DNA from: Rhodoblastus sp963703385
Lineage (GTDB): Bacteria > Pseudomonadota > Alphaproteobacteria > Rhizobiales > Beijerinckiaceae
Direction: 5' to 3'
Assembly: GCA_963703385.1 (NCBI GenBank)
Contig: OY969816.1
Coordinates: forward strand, 1-64,000
Length of the DNA: 64,000 bases
A program made the translations under genes and the position numbers. Below the pieces are notes generated by a model that was not told where the DNA came from, did not search any database, and saw only the letters and a list, made by a program, of their open reading frames with translations. This document shows, piece by piece, positions 8,428-16,515 of the stretch; the stretch's first letter is position 1; each line of letters opens with the position of its first letter.

Positions 8428-8994
8428 TTAACGCCAGGGACTTCCGCCCCAGGGACTTCCGCCCATGGGGCTTCCCATCGGGGAGCCGCCCCAGGGATTG
8501 CCGCCCATCGGGCTTCCCATCGGGGAGCCTCCCCAGGGACCGCCCCAGGGGCCGCCGCTATAAGGCGTGGTCATCGGGCTTCCGCCCCAGGGTCCGCCGC
8601 CATAAGGGCCGCCGTAGGGGCTTCCGCCCCACGGTCCGCCGCGATAGGGGCCGCCATAGGGGCCTCCGGCATAGGGGCCTCCGCCATTGGGGCCGCCATA
8701 GGGACCTCCGCCCCACGGGCCTCCCCAGGGGCCTCCGGCCCCGGGTCCGCCCAAACCGTTGTTCCAGCCGTTGCCCCAGCTGCTCAGATTGGAGCCGCCG
8801 TAGGGACCGCCGTAGCCGCGGCCGTAGCCGCCATTGTACATGTTATTGTAGGCATATGGATAACCCCACGGGCCGCCGCCATTGGGACCGCCGGTGTATG
8901 GCGTTCCGGCCCACCATTGGGCGTCGGCGGTTGTCGATCCAGCAAGCGCGGCGGCGGCCGCCGCCGCCGCGAGCCACATTCTGACTCTTCGCAT
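8428..8994 (-). CDS. Exported glycine-rich repeat protein, sulfur-globule-protein-like composition
   Basis: A 188-residue protein. The start at 8994 is chosen because GGGAGG lies just upstream and it gives a clean signal peptide (MRRVRMWLAAAAAAAALAGS, cleaved near TTADAQ). The mature chain is almost entirely short repeats of Gly, Pro, Tyr, Trp, Ser and Asn such as GGPYGG, GGPWGG and GGSPMGSPMGG. This composition resembles the structural sulfur globule proteins of purple sulfur bacteria and other self-assembling envelope proteins. The resemblance is compositional only and does not prove sulfur storage. Low complexity rules out confident homology. It is the third of three exported low-complexity proteins in a row. 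Confidence 0.8.
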   Translation of the reverse strand: MRRVRMWLAAAAAAAALAGSTTADAQWWAGTPYTGGPNGGGPWGYPYAYNNMYNGGYGRGYGGPYGGSNLSSWGNGWNNGLGGPGAGGPWGGPWGGGPYGGPNGGGPYAGGPYGGPYRGGPWGGSPYGGPYGGGPWGGSPMTTPYSGGPWGGPWGGSPMGSPMGGNPWGGSPMGSPMGGSPWGGSPWR

Positions 8995-9101
8995 TCTACA
9001 CCTCCCGGCGGGAAACCGCCCGAGAAAAAGAAAAATGGATGGCCGCCGGTTTTGGCCGCCGGCCATCTTTTATTGTTTCAGGCTTTGGGCCTGGGTTGGC
9101 T

Positions 9102-9620
9102 TCACCACCAGCCTGGGCCCCAGCCGCGGCCGCCGCGGTTGTAGCCGTTCCAGTCGTCGTCGCTTCGGCCGTTGACGTCGAAGTCGGCGCCGCCGCCGAA
9201 GCTGAAGTTGCCGTTCATGTGGCCGCGGCCGGCGCCCCGGCCATGGCCATAGCCGCGGCCATAGGTGCTGTCGCCGTCATAATAGCCATAGCGCGGGCCA
9301 TAATAGCCGCCATAGGGCGGCGGCGGCGGAGCCCAGCCCTGCGGGGCGGCGGGCTGGCCCGACGCGGTCTTGGCGTTGGCCGCCGGCTGCTGCGGGGCAG
9401 GATAGCCGTAGCCATAGGGTGGCGGGGGCGGCGGCGGGGGCGGGCCCCAGTTCGGGTTGTTGGCCTGGGCCTGCGGAGCATTGGCGGGGCCGGCGTCGGC
9501 GGGCCGCTGCTGCGAGGCGGCATAGGGGCCGGACGGCGGCGGCGGGATGTCCTCGGCCAAGGCCGCGCCGGCAAGGCCGGCGGCGCCGAGGAAGATTGCT
9601 ATTGCCATTCCTTTTTTCAT
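9102..9620 (-). CDS. Exported Pro/Gly/Tyr-rich low-complexity protein
   Basis: A 172-residue protein. The start at 9620 has a GGGGAG ribosome-binding site. The upstream part of the open frame is non-coding. The signal peptide is MKKGMAIAIFLGAAGLAGAA with cleavage after ALA. The mature part has a nine-proline run (~residues 60-68), PYGYGYP and YGGYYGPRYGYYD segments, and an Arg/Gly/Asp/Asn-rich C-terminus ending GRGWGPGWW. It is probably periplasmic or surface located. The C-terminal Trp/Gly block resembles that of the following glycine-rich protein, suggesting the two belong to one structure. No enzymatic motif is visible. Confidence 0.78.
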   Translation of the reverse strand: MKKGMAIAIFLGAAGLAGAALAEDIPPPPSGPYAASQQRPADAGPANAPQAQANNPNWGPPPPPPPPPYGYGYPAPQQPAANAKTASGQPAAPQGWAPPPPPYGGYYGPRYGYYDGDSTYGRGYGHGRGAGRGHMNGNFSFGGGADFDVNGRSDDDWNGYNRGGRGWGPGWW

Positions 9621-9660
9621 TTTACTCTCCCCTACTCGATGGCGGGTCGCGGTGGCTAGC

Positions 9661-10113
9661 TTACCAGTATGGCGGCTGAACGCCCGTGCGTTCGCGCCAC
9701 CAGCTCCATGTTTGCGCGTTGGACCAGGCCGACAGCGGCGTGCTCCAGGGCACAAACATGTAAGGCGTGCTCAGACCCGCGCTGTTGAACGGGTCCGTCG
9801 TCGAATTGACCTGGCCGAAGGTCCAGGTCTGGAGCCGCGCGTTCGGCAGGCCGCCGGCGGGGCCATAGGGCAGATAGGCCTGGGGCGGCGTCCAGCCGCC
9901 GGGCGGAACCTGGGCGGCGGCGGGCGCGTCGAGCGGGCGCGGAATGGCCCCCCGAGGCCCGCCGAACATGTCCGGGGTCACCACCGGCTCGGCCGGCGGC
10001 TCCTCCCGCGCGCCGGCGAGGTCGCCGAAGGTCGCGGCTTCAGCCGTCGCCGCCAGCGCTGCCAGCGCGGCCAGCGCCACGAGCCCTGTCGCTTGGATTC
10101 TGTCGCGTTTCAT
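9661..10113 (-). CDS. Exported protein, function unknown, coupled to RND permease
   Basis: A 150-residue protein with an Ala/Leu-rich signal peptide (MKRDRIQATGLVALAALAAL, cleaved near AEA at ~26). The mature region is Pro-rich with aromatic motifs (GGWTPPQAYLPYGPAGG, then LQTWTFGQVNSTTDPF, SWWRERTG) and has no cysteines. Its ATG overlaps the stop of the RND permease gene (ATGA at 10110-10113), so the two are translationally coupled, which argues for a functional link to the efflux complex. I do not recognise a family. It is more complex in sequence than the two glycine-rich neighbours. Confidence 0.75.
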   Translation of the reverse strand: MKRDRIQATGLVALAALAALAATAEAATFGDLAGAREEPPAEPVVTPDMFGGPRGAIPRPLDAPAAAQVPPGGWTPPQAYLPYGPAGGLPNARLQTWTFGQVNSTTDPFNSAGLSTPYMFVPWSTPLSAWSNAQTWSWWRERTGVQPPYW

Positions 10114-13100
10114 CCCTGATCTCCCGGATCGTAGGATATGTCCTTGAGGCGGATGCCGCGCAAGCTGCGCTCGCGCTTCGATGACGGCTGACGCTGCCCC
10201 TTGTCCGCCTCGGGCTCGGGCGCCGGCTGGGGCCGCGGCTCGGGCGCCGGTTCGGGCTCCGGCGCAGGCGCCGGTTCGGGCTCCGGCGCCGGCGCTGGTT
10301 CAGGCTCCGGCGCCGGCGCTGGTTCAGGCTCCGGCTCCGGCGCCGGCGCAGGCTCGGGTTCGGGTTCTTGGGCGACGGGCGGCTCGTCGGCTTTTTTCAC
10401 CAGGCGCGGCGGGCGTCCGGAGGCCGCTGGAGAAGGCGCGGCCGGCGGCGGCGCGGCGGGCTCGGGTTCGGTTTCTTGGGCGACGGGCGGCTCGTCGGCT
10501 TTTTTCACCAGGCGCGCCGGGCGCCCGGAGGCTGGCGGAGCCGGCGCGGGCGAAGGCGGTTCAGGCTCGGGCGGCGCGGCGTCGCCATCGCCGCGCCGGA
10601 CCAGGCGGACCGGGCGGCCAGAGGCGCCCGACGGCGCGGGGGCAGGAGCCGGACCAGGACCCGGGCCAGGACCCGGACCGGGGCCTGGGCCGTGACCGGA
10701 GCCGTTGGGCGCGCCGCCATCGCCATCGCCGCCGTCGTCTTCGACCTCGCGGGTCTTAAAATATTTGCGCGCCGAGATGCAGCCGAGCGGAATGACGATC
10801 AGGGTCAAAAAAGTCGCCACCAGAGAGCCAAACAGCAGCGACACCGCCATGCCCTGGAAGATCGGGTCGCTGAGCAGCACCATCGAGCCGATCACCAGCG
10901 CCAGGGCGGTGATCATGATCGGGCGCAGGCGGACGCGCCCGGCGGTGAGCACCGCCTCGCGCACGTCCCAGCCCTCGTGGACTTTTTCGCGCGCGAACTC
11001 CACCAACAGGATCGAGTTGCGCACGATGATGCCGGCGAGCGCGATGAAGCCGATCATCGAGGTCGCGGTAAAATCCGCCCCCAGCAGCCAATGGCCGGGC
11101 ACGATGCCGATCAGCGTCAGCGGGATCGGCGTCATCACCACCGCCGGCAGCATGAAACTGCGGAACTCCGCCACCACCAGCATGTAGATCAGCACCAACG
11201 CCGCGCCAAAAGCCAGGCCCATGTCGCGGAAGGTCACATAGGTGACCTGCCATTCGCCGTCCCATTTGAAGGCGCTGCGGCCGACGGTCTCCGGCCGGCT
11301 GAAGAAGTTGCCGGAAAGACGCACCCCGTCGGGCGTCACATATTTCTTGAGGGCGGATTCGACGTTCAGCATGCCGTAAAGCGGCGCGCCGAGCTTGCCG
11401 ATCACGTCGGCGGTCACATATTCCACCGCCCGCAGATCCTTGTGATAGATCACCGGATCGACCGGGCGCTTGACGAAGCGGCCGACTTCGCCCAGCGGCA
11501 CCATCGCCCCGGCGCGGCTGCGCAACGGCATCGCCAGAAGATTGCCGATATTGCCGCGCGTCGCCATCGGCGTCTGAATCACGATCACCGCCTGTTCGAG
11601 ATTGCGGATGCGCTGGAACGGCCCGGCCTCAAAACCGCCGGTCGCCATCACCACCTCGCGGTTGATGTCCTCCACCGACACCCCGAACATCGCCGCGCGC
11701 AGCCGGTCCACCTCGAACTCGATATTGTCGTGCGGCGCCTCCATGAAGGTGTTGATGTCGGCCAGATGCGGCGTCTTGTGCAGGATGCCGATCAGGTCGC
11801 GCGCCACCTGGCGGCGGATCTCGGGCGTCGGGCCGTAAAGCTCGATCACCACCGGCGCCAGCACCGGCGGCCCGGGCGGCGCCTCGGCCACCGTCAGCCG
11901 CGCGCCGGACGCCGCCGCGATCGGCCCCAGAACCCGGCGCACGTAAAGCGCGATGTCGTGGCTGGAGCGGCTGCGCTTCTCCTTGTCGAGCAATTGCACC
12001 GCTATGTCGCCCTGCCACGGTTCGCCGCGCAGGAAGTAATGGCGCACCAGACCGTTGAAGTTGAACGGCGAGGACGTCCCGACATAGGTCTGGAACGCCG
12101 TGACCTCGGGGATCCGGCGCAGCTCCGCGCCCAGCTGATGGGCGAGATTGGCGGTCACGAACAGGTCCGTCCCCTCCGGCATGTCGATCACGACCTGCAT
12201 CTCGGACTTGTTGTCATAGGGCAGCATCTTGAACGCCACCGCCTTGAACATGAACATCGACACCGCGCCGAGCATCGCGGCGATGATGGCGAACAGGACA
12301 AGATAGCCCACCAGCTTGTTGTTGGCGATCGGCTCGATGATCGAGCCGTACCAGCGGCCGATGGCGGCGGCCTGACGGTGCTCGGCCTCGGCGGCGCGCC
12401 TCAGCGCCGACATGCTCGGTTTCACCCGCGCCGCCAGCCAGGGCACGAAGACGAAGGCGGCGAACAGCGAGAAGATCATCGCCGCCGAGGACAAGACCGG
12501 GATGGGCAGCATGTAGGGGCCCATCATGTCGCTGACGAAGCCCATCGGCAGCAGCGCCGCCACCACGGTGAAGGTCGCCAGAATGGTCGGATTGCCGACC
12601 TCGTCCACCGCCTCGACCGTGATCCGGTCGGAGGTGCGTCCCAACTCCAGCCAGCGCCGGTAGATGTTCTCCACCACCACGATGGCGTCGTCCACCAGAA
12701 TGCCGATGGCGAACACCAGAGCGAACATCGACACGCGGTTGATGGTGAACTTCAGCACATAGGCCACCGCGATCGACATCAGCAGAGTCGCCGGAATGGT
12801 GATCATCACGATCATCGCCGGGCGCGGCCCCATCGTCAGCAGCGCCAGAATCGTCACCAGCGCCGAGACGATGAACAGTTTCATGATCAGATGGGTGACC
12901 TTGTCCTGCGCCGTCTCGCCATAGTCGCGCGTCACCGTCACCGTCACCGAATCCGGAATCAGCCGGCCCTTCATCGCGTCGAGTTCGCGGATCAGCTCAT
13001 TGGCCACCACAATGCCGTTGGAGCCATGCTTCTTGGCCACCGCCACCGTCACCGCGGGCGCCGTCGCAAAGCCCCCGTCCGCGTCGCGCACGCTGTTGTC

Positions 13101-13988
13101 CACGACGCTCTTGGTCTCCGACTCGCCATGGCTCACATTGGCGATGTCGCGCAGGAACACCGGCCGGTCCTTGTCCACCGCGATGACCAGATTCTCCACG
13201 TCGGCGACCGTGGCCAGAAAGTCGCCGGTATAGATGTTGAACCACTTGCCGCCGTCCACGATGTCGCCGCCGGGAACGCGCTGGTTGGCCGCCCCCACCG
13301 CCTGCGCGATCTGGCTCAGCGTCACCTTGTGCGAGGACATGCGCGGCGGGTCGACGTCGATGCGCACCTGCTCCCGGCTGCCGCCCGCCACAAAGCTCTG
13401 GCCGGTGTCGGCCAGCGCCTTGAAGCGCTGAAGCGCGTCGAGCCCCAGCTTGCGCAGCTGAACCAGATCCAGCTTCGACGAACTGAGCGTCACCGTGACC
13501 ACCGGCACGTCGTCGATGCTCTTGGGCTTGACCAAAGGCTGCATCACGCCCTTGGGGATCAGGTCCATGTTCGAATAGAGCTTGTTGTACAGCTTGACCA
13601 GCGAAGGCTCCATCTGCTCGCCGACCTCGAAGCGCACCGTGACCATCGACAGGCCGTCGCGCGACATCGAATAGACATGCTTGACGCCCGGAAGCTCGGA
13701 CATCAGCCGCTCCAGCGGCTCCGACACCAGATTGGCCACCTCGCTCGCCGCCGCCCCCGGATAGGCGACGAAAATGTCCACCATCGGCACCGAGATCTGC
13801 GGGTCTTCCTCGCGCGGCGTGATCGCCATGCCGAGCAGGCCGATCAGGAAAAACGCCATCAGCAGCAGCGGCGTCAGCGGCGATTCGATAAAGGCCCGGG
13901 CCACCCGCCCGGCGAAGCCCAGCTTGGCGCGATGCGGGCGACGCTCCCCATTCGGATGGGCGGCTTCGTGCGCGGCGGTTTCGGTCAT
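10110..13988 (-). CDS. RND-family efflux permease with a long disordered C-terminal tail
   Basis: A 1292-residue inner-membrane transporter of the resistance-nodulation-division superfamily, driven by the proton gradient. The core, residues ~1-1080, has the first membrane helix near residue 35, PREEDPQISVPMVDIFVAYPGA at ~53-74, and the mid-protein helices with IGILVDDAIVVVENIYRR, the conserved TM4 segment carrying the paired Asp residues of proton relay. The second half repeats this arrangement (GFIALAGIIVRNSILLVEF). The tail from ~1080 is unlike normal RND pumps and is described separately. The start at 13988 gives MTETAAHEAAH. The open frame upstream lies within the adaptor gene. It follows the adaptor gene by 20 bp. 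No outer-membrane TolC partner gene is visible. The substrate is unknown. Confidence 0.93.
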   Translation of the reverse strand: MTETAAHEAAHPNGERRPHRAKLGFAGRVARAFIESPLTPLLLMAFFLIGLLGMAITPREEDPQISVPMVDIFVAYPGAAASEVANLVSEPLERLMSELPGVKHVYSMSRDGLSMVTVRFEVGEQMEPSLVKLYNKLYSNMDLIPKGVMQPLVKPKSIDDVPVVTVTLSSSKLDLVQLRKLGLDALQRFKALADTGQSFVAGGSREQVRIDVDPPRMSSHKVTLSQIAQAVGAANQRVPGGDIVDGGKWFNIYTGDFLATVADVENLVIAVDKDRPVFLRDIANVSHGESETKSVVDNSVRDADGGFATAPAVTVAVAKKHGSNGIVVANELIRELDAMKGRLIPDSVTVTVTRDYGETAQDKVTHLIMKLFIVSALVTILALLTMGPRPAMIVMITIPATLLMSIAVAYVLKFTINRVSMFALVFAIGILVDDAIVVVENIYRRWLELGRTSDRITVEAVDEVGNPTILATFTVVAALLPMGFVSDMMGPYMLPIPVLSSAAMIFSLFAAFVFVPWLAARVKPSMSALRRAAEAEHRQAAAIGRWYGSIIEPIANNKLVGYLVLFAIIAAMLGAVSMFMFKAVAFKMLPYDNKSEMQVVIDMPEGTDLFVTANLAHQLGAELRRIPEVTAFQTYVGTSSPFNFNGLVRHYFLRGEPWQGDIAVQLLDKEKRSRSSHDIALYVRRVLGPIAAASGARLTVAEAPPGPPVLAPVVIELYGPTPEIRRQVARDLIGILHKTPHLADINTFMEAPHDNIEFEVDRLRAAMFGVSVEDINREVVMATGGFEAGPFQRIRNLEQAVIVIQTPMATRGNIGNLLAMPLRSRAGAMVPLGEVGRFVKRPVDPVIYHKDLRAVEYVTADVIGKLGAPLYGMLNVESALKKYVTPDGVRLSGNFFSRPETVGRSAFKWDGEWQVTYVTFRDMGLAFGAALVLIYMLVVAEFRSFMLPAVVMTPIPLTLIGIVPGHWLLGADFTATSMIGFIALAGIIVRNSILLVEFAREKVHEGWDVREAVLTAGRVRLRPIMITALALVIGSMVLLSDPIFQGMAVSLLFGSLVATFLTLIVIPLGCISARKYFKTREVEDDGGDGDGGAPNGSGHGPGPGPGPGPGPGPAPAPAPSGASGRPVRLVRRGDGDAAPPEPEPPSPAPAPPASGRPARLVKKADEPPVAQETEPEPAAPPPAAPSPAASGRPPRLVKKADEPPVAQEPEPEPAPAPEPEPEPAPAPEPEPAPAPEPEPAPAPEPEPAPEPRPQPAPEPEADKGQRQPSSKRERSLRGIRLKDISYDPGDQG
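10113..10751 (-). repeat. Low-complexity Pro/Glu/Ala tail-coding repeat of the RND gene
   Basis: This stretch encodes the last ~213 residues of the RND permease. It comprises a Gly-Pro run (GPGPGPGP...), then three copies of a basic motif spaced by ~35-40 residues (SGRPVRLVRRGD, SGRPARLVKKADEPPVAQE, SGRPPRLVKKADEPPVAQE), then tandem PAPEPEPE repeats, and a charged end (SKRERSLRGIRLKDISY). The DNA is a tandem array of GGCTCCGGCGCCGGCGCT-like units and is likely to vary in length between strains. Confidence 0.85.
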
Positions 13989-14008
13989 TGGCTCAAGCCT
14001 TTTCCGCC

Positions 14009-15247
14009 TCAGCGCCGCATCGTGAGGGGATCGCCGGACTTCAGGTCGGGAGCCGGATGCGCGACCACCTGCTCGCCGATCCTCAGGCCGGACAGCACCG
14101 CAACCCGGTCGCCCGCCGTATCGCCCAGCCGAAGGATGCGCATCTCCGCCGTCCCGTCGGGGTTGACGACGAAGGCCGCGGGCAGAGACCCGCGATAGAC
14201 GATGGCCGAGCGCGGAATGCTCGGCGCCGTGGCCTGCTCCCCGCCGCCGCCGGGCTCGGCGATCCACGCCTGCCCATACATGCCCGGAGCCGCCGCCACC
14301 CCCGGCGGCAAAGCCGCCTTGATCGTCACCGTGTGCTGGGCCTGGTTGGCGCCAGGGAAGATCTGCGACACCACCGCCCAGACATTGCCGCGGTCAAGGC
14401 TCACCGGGAGCTTGTCGCCGATCTTCAGGTTCAGCGCCAGATCGGCCGGAGCCTCGACCCGCAGGTCAAGCTGGTCGGGATCGGCCAGATCGACCAGCGG
14501 CTGGCCAGGCTGAACCACGTCGCCTACCCGCACATGACGCGCCATGATCACCGCCGCATAGGGCGCCACCGAGCGCCGGTCGCGCAGGCGCTGGTCGAGC
14601 GCGTCAAGCCGCGACTGCGCCGCCACCAGCCCCGCCTGCTGGCGCTCGTAGTCGGCCCGCGCGTTGTTGACCGCCGAAGGCGAAGTCCCCGCCTGATCCT
14701 GGGTCATCATCGGCGGCGAACCCATCGCCGGCGCGTTGGAGCCCATGAAGTTCTGGAACATGTTGTAGAACGGCGTGAACGCGCGCTCATAGGCGTCATA
14801 GCCCGGCCCGCCCATCGTCGGCTGACGGAAGCCGTAAAGCTTCTGGTAAAGCTGGGTCTGCGCGTTCTGCTGCGCCGCCATCTCCCCGCCCAGCGACGCC
14901 CAGGCCGAACGATATTCCGGCTTCAGCGCGTCGTCGTCGAGCGCAACCACGATCGTCCCGGCGCCAACCCGGTCGCCCTCCCGCCCGGCAATGAAGGCCA
15001 CCCGCCCCGGCTGCTGCGCCGTCAGACGCACAACCTCGCGCGCCTCCACAACCCCGCCGAGCTTGTAGCGCGACGCCGTCTCCATCGCCGTCGCCTCAAC
15101 CAGCGGCGCGCTCACCACCGGCATCGGCGGATAGCCCGGCAAACCCTCGTCGGGCGGCGCGCGCCCGCTCACCACCCATGACGCAACCAGGCCGCCGAGA
15201 ACGGCGGCAAACAATATCGGCAGGGTTCTGACCAGCAGGGAAAGCAT
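14009..15247 (-). CDS. RND efflux periplasmic adaptor (membrane fusion protein)
   Basis: A 412-residue adaptor of the HlyD/AcrA type that would link the RND permease to an outer-membrane channel. It has an N-terminal membrane anchor (~residues 5-27) and the first lipoyl half at ~65-110 (GGVVEAREVVRLTAQQPGRV, GDRVGAGTIVVALDD). A hairpin region (~110-215) contains an unusual Met/Phe/Pro-rich insert (YNMFQNFMGSNAP, MGSPPMM). The second lipoyl half is at ~215-245 (APYAAVIMARHVRVGDVVQPGQPL), with beta-barrel and membrane-proximal domains after it. It begins the RND pair, 66 bp after the SCP2-like gene and 20 bp before the permease. The methionine-rich insert could suggest metal handling, but that is speculative. 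Confidence 0.9.
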   Translation of the reverse strand: MLSLLVRTLPILFAAVLGGLVASWVVSGRAPPDEGLPGYPPMPVVSAPLVEATAMETASRYKLGGVVEAREVVRLTAQQPGRVAFIAGREGDRVGAGTIVVALDDDALKPEYRSAWASLGGEMAAQQNAQTQLYQKLYGFRQPTMGGPGYDAYERAFTPFYNMFQNFMGSNAPAMGSPPMMTQDQAGTSPSAVNNARADYERQQAGLVAAQSRLDALDQRLRDRRSVAPYAAVIMARHVRVGDVVQPGQPLVDLADPDQLDLRVEAPADLALNLKIGDKLPVSLDRGNVWAVVSQIFPGANQAQHTVTIKAALPPGVAAAPGMYGQAWIAEPGGGGEQATAPSIPRSAIVYRGSLPAAFVVNPDGTAEMRILRLGDTAGDRVAVLSGLRIGEQVVAHPAPDLKSGDPLTMRR

Positions 15248-15313
15248 AACCGCGCTTGTCCTTCACTCAACGAGCGCCAAAACGGCCGCGGCTGTTCCGC
15301 AGCCGATCGGGAT

Positions 15314-15718
15314 TCAACCGCGCGGAACCTTTCCCATCACTTCGAAACTCTTGATGAAAGGCCCGGCCATCGCGGGGTTCTTGACCATCGCGCCATAGTC
15401 GCCAACCTTGAACTTGATCTTGCCCGACGTATAGGCCAGTCCAAGACCCATCATCCCGATCCCGCTCGAACACCACTTCTCCCAGTTCGCCGGGTTCGCC
15501 CGCAAGTCCCAGTTCAAAGCCTGGCCCTTGAACGCCCCAGCCTCCACAACATAGCCGTTCTCGACCTTGATCATCCCGCGCGGCTGATCCTCGTTGTCAA
15601 ACCCGTACGCGATCACCGAATTGAACCCGATCTTCGCCAACGCGTCCCCCAGACCAGGCTCGTCGTTCCACGCATTGCCGAAATCAACCATCCAGTCGTC
15701 AGAAAACAACGCCGCCAT
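15314..15718 (-). CDS. SCP2-like sterol/lipid-binding domain protein
   Basis: A 134-residue single-domain protein with no signal peptide that resembles SCP2 (sterol carrier) domains, which have a hydrophobic tunnel for lipids. The pattern is GFNSVIAYGFDNED with MIKVENGYVVEAGAF, then WDLRANPANWEKW, and TSGKIKFKVGDYGAMVKNP near the end. The start at 15718 is preferred over the upstream in-frame ATG at 15751 because GGGGAGG lies 8 nt before it. It is the first gene of the minus-strand RND cluster, so a lipid-like substrate for the pump is a reasonable guess. Family assignment is from pattern only. Confidence 0.65.
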   Translation of the reverse strand: MAALFSDDWMVDFGNAWNDEPGLGDALAKIGFNSVIAYGFDNEDQPRGMIKVENGYVVEAGAFKGQALNWDLRANPANWEKWCSSGIGMMGLGLAYTSGKIKFKVGDYGAMVKNPAMAGPFIKSFEVMGKVPRG

Positions 15719-16284
15719 CACAGCCTCCCCAGGTTTGTCATTGTCGCCCACATCCCCCCGCCCACGACCGCAAGCGGCGCGAAACGGGCCCTCAACCCGT
15801 TCGATGCCGCTGAAGCGTCAGCGCGGACGTGATCTCAGTTCAATAAAGTGAATGGGCGACCCCGCCTCGGAACCTCTCCGAGACATCGCCATGCCGAGGC
15901 TGGACTAAGCCAATGACAATGCTTGATCCGCCGATTTTTCTCTCGGTCACGATCGACTCCCCCCTCTCGCCACTCCGTCGAATGGCGATAACCAACGCTG
16001 TTTAGACTAATTCACATTCATATTTTACGTTCTTATGATGCTATTTGACGCGGCGCCGCGCTGTCAAGCTGAAATGCCTGAGGAATTCGGAGAGTGGACC
16101 TGCTCGATCCGCGCGCGGGGAAAGATTGGTAAAATATAGTAAAAGTCTCCGGCCGGGGTGGGAAACTCGTTCTTTTTCCGAGATATTGATATTCGCCCAA
16201 GATGGGCGGGGAACGCGTCGGTCTGTGCGGCGCAACATATTTGCCTGACTGCGGCTTCGGCGGTTGAGAAATAGTCGCCGTTCA
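15719..16284. other. Intergenic region with no supported gene
   Basis: About 570 bp between the SCP2-like gene and the alcohol dehydrogenase remnant. The part around 15990-16050 is AT-rich (ATTCACATTCATATTTTACG) and could hold the promoter of the minus-strand cluster. Open frames on both strands here have no recognisable protein features and are judged spurious. Confidence 0.5.
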
Positions 16285-16401
16285 CCATTGGCGGAGATTG
16301 CGCGGGAAAATGCGCGCGAGGCCCAGCCTTTCGGCAAGATCGTCGACACCTTCGATTTGACGCACAAAGGCGAGCCGATCCGCTCCGTCGTGATCTTCTG
16401 A
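16285..16401 (+). pseudogene. C-terminal remnant of a class III alcohol dehydrogenase
   Basis: A short open segment ends ...KIVDTFDLTHKGEPIRSVVIF and then TGA at 16399-16401. This closely matches the last ~20 residues of S-(hydroxymethyl)glutathione dehydrogenase-type (class III, AdhC/FrmA) enzymes, which end FDLMHxGxSIRSVV plus two. The residues before it do not look like the family, so only a fragment remains. It lies 115 bp upstream of glpD. This is a pattern match to a well-known terminus, and a chance match in so short a stretch is possible. Confidence 0.45.
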
Positions 16402-16515
16402 TGGCCTGCGTCAGGTCGTGAGGGCGACGCCGTCGGCTCTGCCCGCGGCGTTTTGTTTTGACGGCGAACCGCCGCCGTTCGATGATCCGCAGGAGATTCG
16501 CGCTTGGGGGAGGGC

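Noticed and set aside
8428..9620. Repeats in the glycine-rich genes considered as a CRISPR-like or tandem DNA array.
   Set aside because: The repeats are codon-level repeats of irregular length inside genes with signal peptides. There are no constant repeats with unique spacers. No CRISPR array was seen anywhere in the window.
10368..14198. A 1276-codon open frame on the plus strand opposite the RND gene.
   Set aside because: The RND permease on the minus strand has clear family motifs. The opposite frame is His/Arg-rich nonsense caused by high GC.
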